DNA of 64,000 nt from Glossina fuscipes (Eukaryota; Arthropoda; Insecta; Diptera; Glossinidae), in contig NW_023998427.1 in the NCBI RefSeq assembly GCF_014805625.2, forward strand, positions 1,730,769 to 1,794,768, in the 5' to 3' direction. The notes beneath the pieces are model-generated. The model saw nothing but the letters and a program-made list of their open reading frames with translations. It was not told the origin of the DNA and made no database searches. The position numbers were made by a program, and so were the translations under genes. Below are positions 1 through 10,742 of this stretch, in pieces (within the stretch, counting starts at the first letter, position 1; every line of letters begins with the position of its first letter).

Positions 1-1826
1 TTCTTTGCTCTTTGATTACTTGCCAGCATCATAGTATCGATTTGTTTTAACGCTTACCGGCATCATAGTATGGATAGTAATATAGTAATCGAAATTTGTC
101 GACTTTGCACCCAAGAAATCTAAGAAAATTTAAGCTTACTTGAATGAGTAATAAGTATTAAATATATTTTCATAATAAATGTTTTTTGTTTTAGAGCTAC
201 GTAACATCGCGAGAGATAGTGAAAACCCCATTAAATTAAAATATTTTACAAGCATTTCATGCTCATTCTTTATTTACGTTAAGACAATTGAAGAAATAAT
301 ATCATCTAAGATTTATGTTAAATTTTTCAACAGCAACAATACCTATAAGCTAAAATTCATTGAAGTATTAAATGTTGTTGCTAAGGCTATTAAAAGCAAT
401 ATACCTGTAAAGAAGAGAGTGTGCAGTCCTCGAGGGGCCTTCTCGATAGGGAAGATCTATTCTCAATACAATTAATTTGTATTGAATCCTTCAAGTCCTC
501 GCAAGCTTACAACGTAATCAGCATTCTGTTTCTAACTTTCAATTTTAAAAATAAAATGTTATTCTTCGAATGATATATAACTTGAATTTCTTTAATGAAG
601 TAATAAACAATTTAAGACTATTTATACGTCATGACTTTGCTTGATAAGATTCTCTTCTTAAAAATATACTGTTTCATTTCAACTCATGCTAATGATGGAG
701 ACAAGCAGTCACAATAGGAATTCTTCTCACTAAAAAAGTACGGAGATTTAAAATGCAATACGCTTAGAATAAAATATATTTGGGAACATTTTGGAACGTA
801 GATGCTGATACCAACATAAATATACGAAACATTCGAAATTGAAACATATATGAGTATGACAAGTGTGATAAATATTTCAAAAATGTACAAGAGTGGCAAG
901 GTTGATACACGAATGTTGTAAGCAATAGCTGACTTTAATTATTCACTTTATTAGCTATATAAATAAAAAAATAGAAATTTGTATGCTTATCCGATCAATG
1001 TATTGTGAAGACGTCTCCAAATTCAACTAAATCAGCTTGCAAAGAATGAAAAAGTCTGAAAATTAAAAATCTAGCTTAATTATTTAGTCAATAATTCTCT
1101 TCCCATATATAAGTGAATGTACTATGTTTTTTGTCGTAAACAAGTATTGGGCAGTATAGCGGGCGCTTTGAAGGGCTCACAAGGAGTTCCACTCATTCAG
1201 TTCATATTCAAAAACAATTAGACTCACACTAGTAAGCGCCATCCTTTCCAATTAGATGTAATATTCGGCGATAAACCAGGTCAGATCAGGAATCGCCCTT
1301 GCGGGCAAATACGTACAGCATGTTTCACCATAGCCGTCATGCGATTTCTTCAAAAATGCGGTGGTAGCTTTTAATGCCGCTCCAAAACAAATTATCCAAA
1401 TTTTTTCAAAATTTTTAATGCTTATTTGTTTCATATTTGAATGTAGTTTTTTATATTACTAGATTTACTTTGTAATTTCTATTTAAATAATTACTTATAA
1501 TATTAATAATGTACTTATTGCAAAAATAATTTTTAAATATATTCCTGGAAAATTATTCAATATAAAAGTGTGAGAAGCTAAAACTAAAAAATGTCCTAAA
1601 AGTTAAAAAGAAAACGCACAATATCCTTAACTGAATTTTTAGTACCCGTTGAAATCTCTCGAAAAGGGCAAAATTAGGCGTAACAGACACACACACGCGC
1701 GCGCGCACATTCAAAGAATAAGAAAAATTATAGGTAAATTTTTGTTCTTTTCTCCATTTTGGAGAAAAGAACGTGTCATTCAATTTAAGAGAACACTTTT
1801 CTCTGTTTTTTGCTTTTTTTGATAAA
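1..1826. other. gene-poor AT-rich stretch, no supported gene
   Basis: I see no recognisable coding exon on either strand. A 98-codon open frame at 179-475 (+) has no family resemblance and a composition typical of random AT-rich DNA. A CA/CG dinucleotide tract lies at 1686-1708. Confidence 0.5.
1686..1708. repeat. (AC)n/(GC)n microsatellite
   Basis: An alternating purine-pyrimidine run of CA units passes directly into CG units. Such tracts can adopt Z-DNA. No gene is attached to it. Confidence 0.8.
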
Positions 1827-1835
1827 GAATTGTAG

Positions 1836-2373
1836 AAGGGTGTGAAGTTATATTTAAATTTAACTAGCAAAGACACAAACCAAAAAGAATGTTAACAGAG
1901 CTCTGTTAAGCAGTTAACAAAGCTTTGTTAAATGAAGTCTCGGAGATATTTAAAGCAAAATTTAGTTAGAACAAATTTTCAAACTGTCATAAAAAATTTT
2001 TCCCAAGGAATCTTTATAAATGTGATATACCGTTGGAATGGCCATTGATCAAGGATTCACGTGATATTAGTTTCTTTTGTTCGCAGCACTTGGTTTGGTC
2101 ATAGTGGTTAAGTAAATTTTCACTTTTTCAGCCTTGTATTTCATATAGTAAAAAGACCTTTTTATACTAGATTTTAATTAATTAAGATAAAGTGGTATTT
2201 TTGTCATAATATTAAAAAAAAAAATCCTGAAAAAGTCCTATTTTAACTAAATTTTGCTTTAAATATCTCCGAGACTTCATTTAACAAGCTCTGTTAACTG
2301 CTTAACAGAGCTCTGTTCCCATTTTTTGGTTTGCGTCTTTGCTAGTTAAATTTAAATATAACTTCACACTCTT
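1836..2373. mobile_element. fold-back/MITE-like element with ~135-bp inverted arms and 9-bp TSD
   Basis: The left arm (1836-1971) and right arm (2240-2373) are near-perfect inverted copies; both outer ends read AAG(G/A)GTGTGAAGTT inward. Outside them the same 9 bases GAATTGTAG occur at 1827-1835 and 2374-2382, as expected of a target-site duplication. There is no coding capacity in the 268-base spacer. Within each arm lie short palindromes built on ACAGAGCTCTGT and ACAAAGCTTTGT. A 9-bp duplication is usual for Mutator-like elements; 8 bp (AATTGTAG) would suit hAT or P-like elements. The superfamily therefore stays open. It is a non-autonomous DNA transposon by structure. Confidence 0.85.
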
Positions 2374-2594
2374 GAATTGTAGGGTCAAGTATATTTCGAC
2401 CCGGTTTTATGTGAGTGAGATCAAATCAAAGATTTTGTAAACATGCAACAGAATAAAGCCATTTCTGTTAGATTTTGAAAACGATTGATTGATTTAAAAC
2501 CTGACAAAATTGCAATTAGAAAATGTATGACCTTAACGCACTTATAGTTATGAGAATATAAATGAAGAATAGCATTACACAGCTACAAAATTTT

Positions 2595-4996
2595 TTAAAA
2601 ACTCTCTTCTGGTTCATCCTCGTTGTATTGAAAACCTAAAAACAACGAGCACCACTTTCGATGTTTAGCACCTAAAAGTCTTTCCGATCGCTTAACTGCT
2701 GCCAAGAATTCGTAAGCATCGTAACTGAATTGACGAAATTCTTGATTAAATTGTTCTTGTCGTTTAGGTGAAGTTGGAGGGGAATATTTCCCTTGTAAGT
2801 GACCGCTGAGCAGGCAGACATCTTGCTCGATAATAAACTTCAGGCAGACTCGACGATGCAATTCAAACGATTCGCGTTCCCCGTACATGTTTTTCTGATC
2901 ATCGCATAAACGCATATCATGTGCAGCAAGATTACAACAATACAAAAAAGAGTTAAGGCGATCCTCACCCACTGCTGTATTATCGATACCCGGCAGCATC
3001 ACTTGCAATATTTCCGACGGTGTATGAACATCAGCTACCAGATAATAAGCGAGCAATTCTTTCAAATCAGACAAGTGATATAAATCATTCGTATCATAAT
3101 AACAGTTGCGGTAAGCGTATAAGATTACCAATTGACGATAATGATAGCTACTGTAGTCACTAATATGTTTGCGCATAAACTTTTCCGAACGTATTATTTC
3201 CGAAGATAATAAGCTGGGAGCGTTCTGAAGTATCCATTGACGATGAGACCAGGCATGATAATTGCTAGCACTGCGATCAGCACAACGTTCACAAATGCCA
3301 ATTTCCAGATGCCAATCAATCGATTCCACACCTACGAAAAGTAACACTATTTCATTTTTTCATTCTCCTTAGTAGGCAACGGCACTCACTTTGAAATGAG
3401 AATAACCATCGACGATAGGCGAAAGCTTCACTTGATTTCGGTTTTTTACTTAACACTAAAACTGAGAACTTTAATTCACGATTCATTTTCAGGCGAGTTT
3501 TTTGCACTAATTGACGTCTTAGATGCCAGAAAGTAGTGACATCAGGATTAATTAGTAAAGCTACATTCAGGTACTTAAGTAGCACATCGTTCTCTTGCAA
3601 ATAACGCTGATGTTGCTGTGCCGATTTTTTTATATTCATTAACATATTGTGCGCATGATCATAAACATGTTTCGCACACCACGATTCTAAACCCAAATTA
3701 TGTTCAACGTGTATAACTGGCGATTTATTGCGATTCAACATTGTCGGGATTATTTCAAAAGAAGACCTATAAAAGAGAAAAAGGGAAGTTGCGTGTAACA
3801 TACGGCATTGTGAAGTGATAATGATGTTGATCAGGTGATATGTGTACAGTGTAAAACTCTTTTCTGTTTTGCGATATCATTTTATCAAGTTCATGGCGTT
3901 TCAATATATTGGTTGGTTTATTCTCTTTCAAATCCCAATTGAAATTGTTAAGTGCAACTTTTTTACATCGTTTTAAATAATTCAGGATGAGGGAAAGTAT
4001 TGCGAAGAAAATTATACAAAAAAATTTCAATTTATTTAGTGCAGAAAAATATTTTATATAGAAATTTAAATAAACATAAGAAAATATATATATAAAATGA
4101 TATCGGGAGGGAAGTGAGACTAAGTTTTTACAAAGAAAACCTACAGAAAAAACATTCTCTTAATACCGGAAATAATCCCTAAAGAGGCATAAATTGTTAT
4201 TTAAAGTATTTTTGCAAAATTACTTCCACAGTCTTTCTAATAAAATGATCAAATATATTCCAATAAGGAGTGCTGAGGAGTTACTGAGGGATATTTCATT
4301 CCCTTTAATGACATTAAGATATGGTTCCAATTTGAAATATCCTGCAATATATCAAATTAGCAGAGTAATGTCTAAAAAAAATGAGTAGATATCCATCCGT
4401 CTTTTAAAAGTAATACCTTTTTTTCAGCTAAAAAAGTTCCGGCTCCGATGCGTGTCTGTTTTTGTTTAAAAACCCTGGTTAATTTATTTTTCGCGAATGG
4501 GGTCATTTTATATACTCCTAATGTAGCTTGCGCTCAACTCAAAATAAACTTCAATGTCAAAATAAAGAATATTCAAAAAAGTTGAAATATTTTTCACTTA
4601 ACTGAAATGTAAAACTCCAGTCGCCGAAAAGAGCCTTGTTTATTCGCCGCGATTCTATACGAAAACAAAGAACCTTCATCTAAGCTAATAATGCATCAGT
4701 AATCTACTCGAGACGGAAAATCTCGTTTGTCAGAAAGCAGAGTAGAATAAATTTTTATTCAATTTGGTTGACGGTTATGAGCAAAAGCGAAATTCAAAAG
4801 TGTCTGCAGAAGTTTTGGGAGTTAACACAAAAATAAAGAGCGCAAAATTTTAACTGCATATATAAGTCCCTGTTACTAAAGTAAATATAAATTTTAGCTA
4901 TACTTACACAGCAGAATCCTTGATAAAGACAGCGTGCAAATCATTTATAATTTTCTCGCATAAGACCTCTTGTTCATTATCAGTATCATTATCCAT
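2595..4996 (-). CDS. temp: tempura / PTAR1, prenyltransferase alpha-repeat protein (3 exons)
   Basis: Coding exons on the minus strand are 4996-4908, 3766-3390 and 3331-2595; joined they give 400 residues, close to human PTAR1. The first exon, opening with MDNDTDNEQE, matches the PTAR1 N-terminus and joins in phase 2 to the second exon (SSFEIIP, then SPVIHVEHNLGLESW). All four splice sites are GT-AG. Protein prenyltransferase alpha repeats are visible around TTFWHLRRQL, SEAFAYRRWL and NYHAWSHRQWIL. From the literature, PTAR1 pairs with the RabGGTase beta subunit (GGTase-III), and fly tempura is needed for Rab1/Rab11 geranylgeranylation and Notch signalling. Intron 1 is 1.14 kb; intron 2 only 58 bases. 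The gene is divergent from the ISCA1 gene. The start is secure because it restores family similarity. Confidence 0.9.
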
Positions 4997-6275
4997 GATT
5001 TTACTAAATTTGTTAATACCGTACTTAACAACTTAATAGGAACTATAAGAGACGCGCATTCGTGAGCTACAACGATCTTTGGTCCAATTAATTGGTTTTA
5101 TATCTTCTTTAATTTTCTAAAATTAAAACACAAAATTTGATACTAAAATAAAAAGAAATAAAAAACTATCATATTTCAATTATAATAAAAACAACAATTA
5201 ATCACATGCTGTTGTTATATTTTGAGTGTTTGAGAAAAGTTGCAACGTAAAAGTGCGTATATATGGTTTGAAGGAAAACACAAAAGTAATATAAAATCTT
5301 TTTTCTAAGAGTAGCGGCAATGCACATGTCGTCGAGGAGAAAATAATGTATGCTCTCACGCGCACTTGAAGGCACTTAAATTGGCCCTAGAAGGGCTTGT
5401 GAATTGTATACTTTACTATAAATAAAGTTACTTTTTTCTTAACCCTTTGGCGAAAAGTGCTATTAATTAATTAATTTTATTTGTTCTTCACTGATATATT
5501 TGTTTGAAGGCGTTTTAGATGAAATTGGAGTAATAGTCTATACTTTAATGTTTATCTTTGAATTCACCTGATACTGATTGATTCATATTGTGTACACTCT
5601 CCTTCACTTGAGGCACATAGGCGACTTCTAACTAAACCAAAATATAATTAGAAACACTTGTAACTTCACACCAAAATAAAAATCAATAAAAATTCGCAAA
5701 TAGAGTTTAAATTGGTGGCAATATTAACGTTTCGATTATGGAAATAAATGCGTTTAGTTAATTTATAGAATTAAAACGAAGATTCTATGAAACATTTTAA
5801 TCATTTTCAATTGATTTTAATTAACCCAGAGTAGAGCACACAAAATAAATTGAACAAATAAGAAGAATCAAGTGACAAACGACATTACCAACATTAAAAG
5901 CTAACATATGTAAACAACAAAATGTTACCAGTCAGAAAAATGTGAAATATTAATTTTTAACATATTTTTTATTTTTGATTGTTGATTGAAATGATTTCTA
6001 CGCTATGATTTAGCTAAAATTTCCGAAAATATTTGAAATAAGAGGAAACTTTTTAATTGATAACAAAACGGTGAACACAATATTTCTTCTTGTCTATCTT
6101 TCATTTAAAGAGCCTATGCTCATTTGTGCTTGTCGCCCGAAAGGGCAGCAGCTGACTTCTCTTTCGTATTGAATGAATTTCAGTGTTTACAAATTTTATA
6201 CTTTTAGTTTAACGTAGAGAGGTATATAAATTTTTGGAAGATTCGTTAAATAAAATTGAAAATAATATTTAAAAT
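4997..6275. other. divergent intergenic region between tempura and ISCA1
   Basis: About 1.28 kb separates two genes transcribed away from each other, so it should carry both promoters. A TATATAAA sequence lies near 6223-6230, some 50 bases before the ISCA1 start codon; it could be a TATA box, but the leader seems short for that. I see no coding exon. Confidence 0.45.
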
Positions 6276-6953
6276 ATGGCTACAAAAGTAGTAGCTACAG
6301 CTACCGTAAAAGCATTGAAAGGCCGTAAATTTACACCAACCAAAGCAGCTCTAACATTAGTAAGTGCAATTAAACCGTCAGATGAAAAAAATTGTATAAT
6401 GAAAACGCAATTTATTTTTTAAGACTCCAGCTGCGGTACAACGCATTAAAGATTTACTCAAAGGACAAACTGAATTTGTGAGACAACTTTTTAAAAACGT
6501 TAAAATATAGTTTAATTTTGACTATTCTTTGTTTAGACAGGTCTGAAAGTTGGTGTACGACAGCGTGGTTGCAATGGTTTATCTTACACCTTGAATTATG
6601 CCAAAGAGAAAGGTTAGTCAGATTGCTTTTATAATTCCATCGAAATGATTAACTTTGGTAAGATTGTGTTAACAGATAAACTTGATGAAGAAGTTATACA
6701 AGACGGTGTAAAAGTCTTTATCGACAAAAAGGCACAATTATCTTTGATAGGTATGCTTGGGTTTCGCGTCATTATATAACTTGTGACGTACAACTCAACT
6801 ATAGTAAGTAAAGCGCATTATATTTATTTTGTGCACTCTTTCTTCTTAGGAACCGAAATGGACTTTGTGGAAACCAAACTCTCCAGCGAATTTGTATTCC
6901 ATAATCCCAATATAAAGGGTACATGCGGTTGTGGAGAATCATTTAATATTTAA
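6276..6953 (+). CDS. MagR: ISCA1 / MagR, A-type iron-sulfur cluster assembly protein (5 exons)
   Basis: Exons 6276-6359, 6424-6477, 6537-6612, 6676-6750 and 6850-6953 join into a 130-residue protein. It carries the three cluster-binding cysteines of the family: Cys58 in [10 protein letters not shown], and Cys122 and Cys124 in GTCGCGESF near the C-terminus. Length and spacing fit human ISCA1. The N-terminus ([18 protein letters not shown]) is basic and free of acidic residues, as expected of a mitochondrial presequence. The family works with ISCA2 and IBA57 in mitochondrial 4Fe-4S maturation. Fly MagR has also been proposed as a magnetoreceptor component, which is disputed. All four introns are 60-100 bases. 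The gene is convergent with Arp6, 284 bases downstream. An AATAAA at 7189-7194 is a likely polyadenylation signal. Confidence 0.95.
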
Positions 6954-7237
6954 TTGCGTAATACGAACAATTTTGAATATAGTTAAGCTTCAATGGATGA
7001 AGATAACCTCCTAAAAAAAATTTCAAAGCGAAGTTTCGCTTAAATAGTACATAGTTCACATACTTCTTGTTCTCGTTCAATAAGAAGAACCCACGTAATT
7101 CTTAAGGGTTCGTTATGCTAGGCCTCTGCTTAAGTCAATATTGTTTTTAGTTTAAAACTTTTAGTTTAGTTTAGCGAAATTTTGCGGAAATAAACAAAAC
7201 GTGCATAATAAAAGTGTATTGAAACACTAAAAATGTA

Positions 7238-8455
7238 TTATTTTTCATTACAAGCCGAGTAACCATTTTCTTCGTACTCTTCTCTTTTAAGTAAAATGTC
7301 TTTAAAACCATCACTCAAAGCTAATTCCTTGCCACCATACCAACCATAAGCAATCGGATCTTCAGGAAAAATTATGGAAACCTCCAAGTCGTCTGCAGCT
7401 AAGGCTCTAATTTCGGCTTTTAGACGTGGTATAAATCCAGCGAATAGTGAACTGCCCCCTATCACCAAAATATTGCGCAGTAACTCATGATGAGTATAGA
7501 CGGGACATTCTTTAAGAGCATCTATAACAGCCTCTGGTATACCCACTTGTTTTATACCTACATCAGTGGGATGAAAAAGTAATTCAGGCACCGTAAATCG
7601 TTCATTACATAGTCTCAGCGATTGTTGATCACTATCATCCACTAGACAATTATGTGTGGCGTCTCTTTTCCGAACATAACCACGTTTTACCGACGTGAAA
7701 TCTGGTAACACGTATTCCATTATAATCTCGTCGCGTTTCCTCTTATCTGTATGGCAAAGCATTTCGTTGGCAAAGTTTTCTGATACAAAGCACACATCTT
7801 CTTTGATTTGATTAACTACATATGATTCATCCATTACATTTAAATGCCGATACGAAATCAGTTCCTTCAAATGATTTGTAAGAACTTTACCACCCACATC
7901 TATTCGTCGTATACCTTTCAACAATTTTTTGCCACACACAAAAGGCACGATGTGAGTAAAGCTGTAACCTACATCGACTACGAGGCAATTTAGAGATTGC
8001 AAAGGCGTTTCTTCGCTATCGGTACAATAGTTAAATGCGGCTAAGTCCGCTGTTGTGCTTTTATGTATACCAGAACAATGATACTCTTCAAAGATTATCT
8101 CCACCATAGCTTCCTGTATGCTTGGAAAGTTTAACTGCGGTTCAGTAACCAGAACATTGCGGTCCTCTAAAGAAATACCTGAGCCTTCACTACTAAATAT
8201 ATAATCCCACACAGTTTTCTGTATGTCCCAATTGAGTAAGTAGCCTTTCTGGAAGCAGAGAATATAGAACAAGCCTGACGCATCACGACATTCATCGATT
8301 TGACTGCCTATGAATGCACGCCGTCGTTCAGCCTTAGCTTTCATTATACAATTCGGCATGATCTGCGGATCATCGTGACAGGATAAACCAAGCTTAGCGG
8401 TATATGCACCATTATCTATAACCACCGCTGCTGTATCTTCACACATTAAAAACAA
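7238..8455 (-). CDS. Arp6: Actin-related protein 6 (single coding exon)
   Basis: This is an uninterrupted 405-codon actin-fold protein. It matches ACTR6 rather than actin: VIDNGAYTAKLG at the N-terminus, DASGLFYILCFQKGYLLNWD, VVDVGYSFTHIVP in the nucleotide-binding loop, NHLKELISYRHLNVMDE, and a C-terminus ending EEYEENGYSAC. Human ACTR6 has 396 residues. Arp6 is a nuclear subunit of the SRCAP/SWR1 complex that deposits H2A.Z, and the fly protein has been linked to HP1-containing heterochromatin. Translation could also start at the second Met, three codons on (MCEDTAAV). The gene is intronless in its coding part. It is divergent from ND-18, with only 324 bases between the start codons, a likely shared promoter region. 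Confidence 0.93.
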   Translation of the reverse strand: MFLMCEDTAAVVIDNGAYTAKLGLSCHDDPQIMPNCIMKAKAERRRAFIGSQIDECRDASGLFYILCFQKGYLLNWDIQKTVWDYIFSSEGSGISLEDRNVLVTEPQLNFPSIQEAMVEIIFEEYHCSGIHKSTTADLAAFNYCTDSEETPLQSLNCLVVDVGYSFTHIVPFVCGKKLLKGIRRIDVGGKVLTNHLKELISYRHLNVMDESYVVNQIKEDVCFVSENFANEMLCHTDKRKRDEIIMEYVLPDFTSVKRGYVRKRDATHNCLVDDSDQQSLRLCNERFTVPELLFHPTDVGIKQVGIPEAVIDALKECPVYTHHELLRNILVIGGSSLFAGFIPRLKAEIRALAADDLEVSIIFPEDPIAYGWYGGKELALSDGFKDILLKREEYEENGYSACNEK

Positions 8456-8779
8456 CAGAGACGATAAGAAGAAACTTTCCCACTTCCCAGTTTTGCAACG
8501 TGCTACGCAAACACTAAGTTACTTGGCCTCAATAATTTTGAAATAAAATTTATGAAACCACGACTTGTTGATAATCTTCAATATGTTATATTCAGCACGA
8601 ACGCTTCTTCTTAGTTCTTAATAACAGACTTGCTATTTATCGCTGGCTTGATGCTTAAAAATCGTTTATTCAGCATATGCTACTAACTGTCAGCGAACAG
8701 CTGTTCAACAGTTGGTTTGTTCAAAAATTTTACGTAATAAACAGTAACTAGGGAAAATAATTTAGTTTTTCGCTAAATA
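8456..8779. promoter_or_regulatory. compact bidirectional promoter region, Arp6/ND-18
   Basis: 324 bases separate the two divergent start codons, so both promoters must lie here or in the leaders. I see no clear TATA box or coding sequence. This is inferred from gene geometry alone. Confidence 0.5.
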
Positions 8780-9441
8780 ATGTCGTTGATACGTCCGGCA
8801 TTCCAAACGAGCAAGTATATACAACCATGGTAAAACATATTTCTTGCGAAAATTTTATAGAATAATAAGATGTCCTTAAATACGTAGGGCTTCGTTATTG
8901 CTGATGTCTCGGAAGAAGTCTATTGATACTAAAGAGGCTCCTATCCTAGACGTCAAAACTGCCCTAGCTGAACCAAAAGAGTTGGAAGAGAGGTCCAAAT
9001 TAATGGGTCATATTACGGTACCAGTCAAAGTGGATATCAGTCCTATTACTGGTGTACCTGAAGAACATGTAAAAACGCGTCGAGTGCGTATATATATACC
9101 GCCGAAAAATGCTATGCAAAGTGGTACGGACAATGTAAACCAGTGGCAAATAGATTTCGATAGCCGAGAACGTTGGGAGAATCCCTTAATGGGTTGGTGC
9201 TCCACGTAAGTGCTTTAACATTACCATTAAGTCGAAATATACTATTGTTTTTTTATCCAGTGGTGATCCCTTGTCCAACATGTATGTTAATTTCAATACA
9301 CCGGAAGAGGCAATTACATTTTGTGAAAGAAATGGATGGCATTGGTTCATCGATGGGGAGGAAAAGCAGAAAAAAGAGCGTGTTAAAAATTATGGTGTTA
9401 ATTTTTCTTGGAACAGGCGTACGCGGGTATCTACCAAGTAA
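8780..9441 (+). CDS. ND-18: NDUFS4 / ND-18, 18-kDa subunit of mitochondrial complex I (3 exons)
   Basis: Exons 8780-8829, 8888-9205 and 9261-9441 give 182 residues in one frame. The N-terminus [20 protein letters not shown] is a plausible mitochondrial targeting peptide. The mature part shows the NDUFS4 signature: [48 protein letters not shown] and the C-terminal RTRVSTK, whose serine is the site reported as a PKA target in mammals. NDUFS4 is an accessory subunit of the matrix arm of NADH:ubiquinone oxidoreductase and stabilises the N-module. Introns are 58 and 55 bases. The likely polyadenylation signal is AATAAA at 9535-9540. It runs tail-to-tail into the SNRNP48-like gene. Confidence 0.95.
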
Positions 9442-9534
9442 AAACTTGGAATGAAAAGTATATGTGCAAAAGAAGAAATGGCATTGTATTATTCTATAAT
9501 CCGGCACATATAAAATATTCGAGACTAATAATGA

Positions 9535-9540
9535 AATAAA
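9535..9540 (+). terminator. poly(A) signal AATAAA of ND-18
   Basis: A canonical hexamer 94 bases after the ND-18 stop codon. It is only about 45 bases short of the stop codon of the opposing gene, so the two 3' ends nearly overlap. Confidence 0.65.
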
Positions 9541-9575
9541 TGTATAAAACTATTGTTAGCCGTGAAATTTTTTGC

Positions 9576-9581
9576 TTTATT
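9576..9581 (-). terminator. candidate poly(A) signal of the SNRNP48-like gene
   Basis: TTTATT on the plus strand reads AATAAA on the minus strand, four bases after that gene's stop codon. If used, the transcript ends inside the ND-18 3' UTR region and the two mRNAs may be complementary at their tails. Confidence 0.5.
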
Positions 9582-9585
9582 TTTT

Positions 9586-10742
9586 TCATTTCCTATGTGT
9601 CTTTTTATAGTAATCCCTTTGTTGTCCTGGCTGGCTTCTGTTTTTCTTGTAATATATTCTTTCATCTATTGAACTTGATCTTCGACTGCTTTTTCTTTTG
9701 TGAAATTTTTCGATGCTTTTACTACGGGATTTTGATTTGCGGGGTGACCACTTATATTCCCGGGAGGAACGTCGGTAATACTGATCTTTACTTCCTCTCT
9801 TGTTACCCTCTGACACACCACTTCCCACTCTTTCACTTCTTTTGGACATCTTTTCACATCTATTACTTCGTTTTCCGTCTTTCGTTTTCTCGTCACATTC
9901 TCGAATTGTGCTCTTGCAAACTCCTTTTTCTTCTTTCTGGCTTTTTCCGTTCGCTTGTGATTCTCGGTTGTCGTATCTATAGTTTCTTTGCCTCAAGTAT
10001 TGTCGTAAGGCCTGCATTTGCAAATCCAGTAAGGCTCTTACTTCCTCTGTATGAGTGGGCTTGCTGGTACGATATCGACGCTTTTTACGTTTCTCTCTAC
10101 GCTTCACAGCAACAATTTCGGCAAAAGAAACTTCGTTGTGGTTTCTGTAAAACAAATGTTTTAGAAAGTTTCTCACAATTGGAATACTTCTACCTTTTAA
10201 TGGTTACAATTTCATCTATTTTAAACGTGTTTTCTATAGTATGTTCATATATTTTTAATTTTTCCTCCCGTGTAAAATTAAGTTGTAATTCGGCGAAATT
10301 TCGTGGTGCCTCTACTTTATAATTCTTTAACAGTCCTTGTAATTGAGAGGTGTCTAGTTTAAAGCAAACTTTCCTTAATAAAAATTGATGTCATGTTTGC
10401 AGGGAAACTTACGTAGATTTAGAGAATTTTTCCATCCGTAGCTTTCCGGGAAAGTGGATATTTGTGGATTTTTTATTGTTTTGCATTTAATCTCAACCTG
10501 CGGATTGGTATTAAAGCTCTATAATATAATTTTAAAATTGCTATAATTATCTGAGGCGTACAGAAAAATGTAATTTTTTTGAAATCAGAAAATAACATAT
10601 ATTATGTTATATTTCTATTTACCCTTAATATATCAGCTTCAGACCAATTCAATTTCTCAAGTAAACTTTGCAATCTTTTCTTATTTATTTGCATCAAATC
10701 GACTACATTATTAAGGGGATGGACATTTAAGCAATTTTCCAT
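9586..10742 (-). CDS. SNRNP48: U11/U12 snRNP 48K (SNRNP48)-like protein, zinc finger apparently absent (4 exons)
   Basis: Exons 10742-10623, 10518-10413, 10353-10194 and 10144-9586 join with matching phases into 314 residues. The order of conserved blocks follows human SNRNP48: an N-terminal block with LQSLLEKLNW, then KVEAPRNFAELQLNFTREEK with KIYEHTIENTF, then SFAEIVAVKRREKRKKRRYR with a following helix RALLDLQMQALRQYL, then a long Lys/Arg/Ser-rich tail. SNRNP48 recognises the 5' splice site of U12-type introns within the U11 snRNP. The CHHC zinc finger that should sit after the N-terminal block is missing: the second exon has only one cysteine and no His pair, and neither flanking intron encodes one. 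I assign it by block similarity only. It could also be a general RS-rich spliceosomal protein. Confidence 0.6.

Noticed and set aside
179..475. 98-codon plus-strand ORF
   Set aside because: No family similarity, no splice or promoter context, and amino-acid use typical of AT-rich non-coding DNA.
3767..4030. Open frame directly upstream of tempura exon 2, seemingly an N-terminal exon joined by a 37-base intron
   Set aside because: The true first exon lies at 4908-4996: it matches the PTAR1 N-terminus, has a consensus GTAAGT donor and fits the phase. The 3767-4030 frame is hydrophobic intron sequence.
9540..10322. 260-codon plus-strand ORF rich in Phe, Ser and Cys
   Set aside because: It is the antisense shadow of the Arg/Lys-rich tail and other exons of the SNRNP48-like gene.
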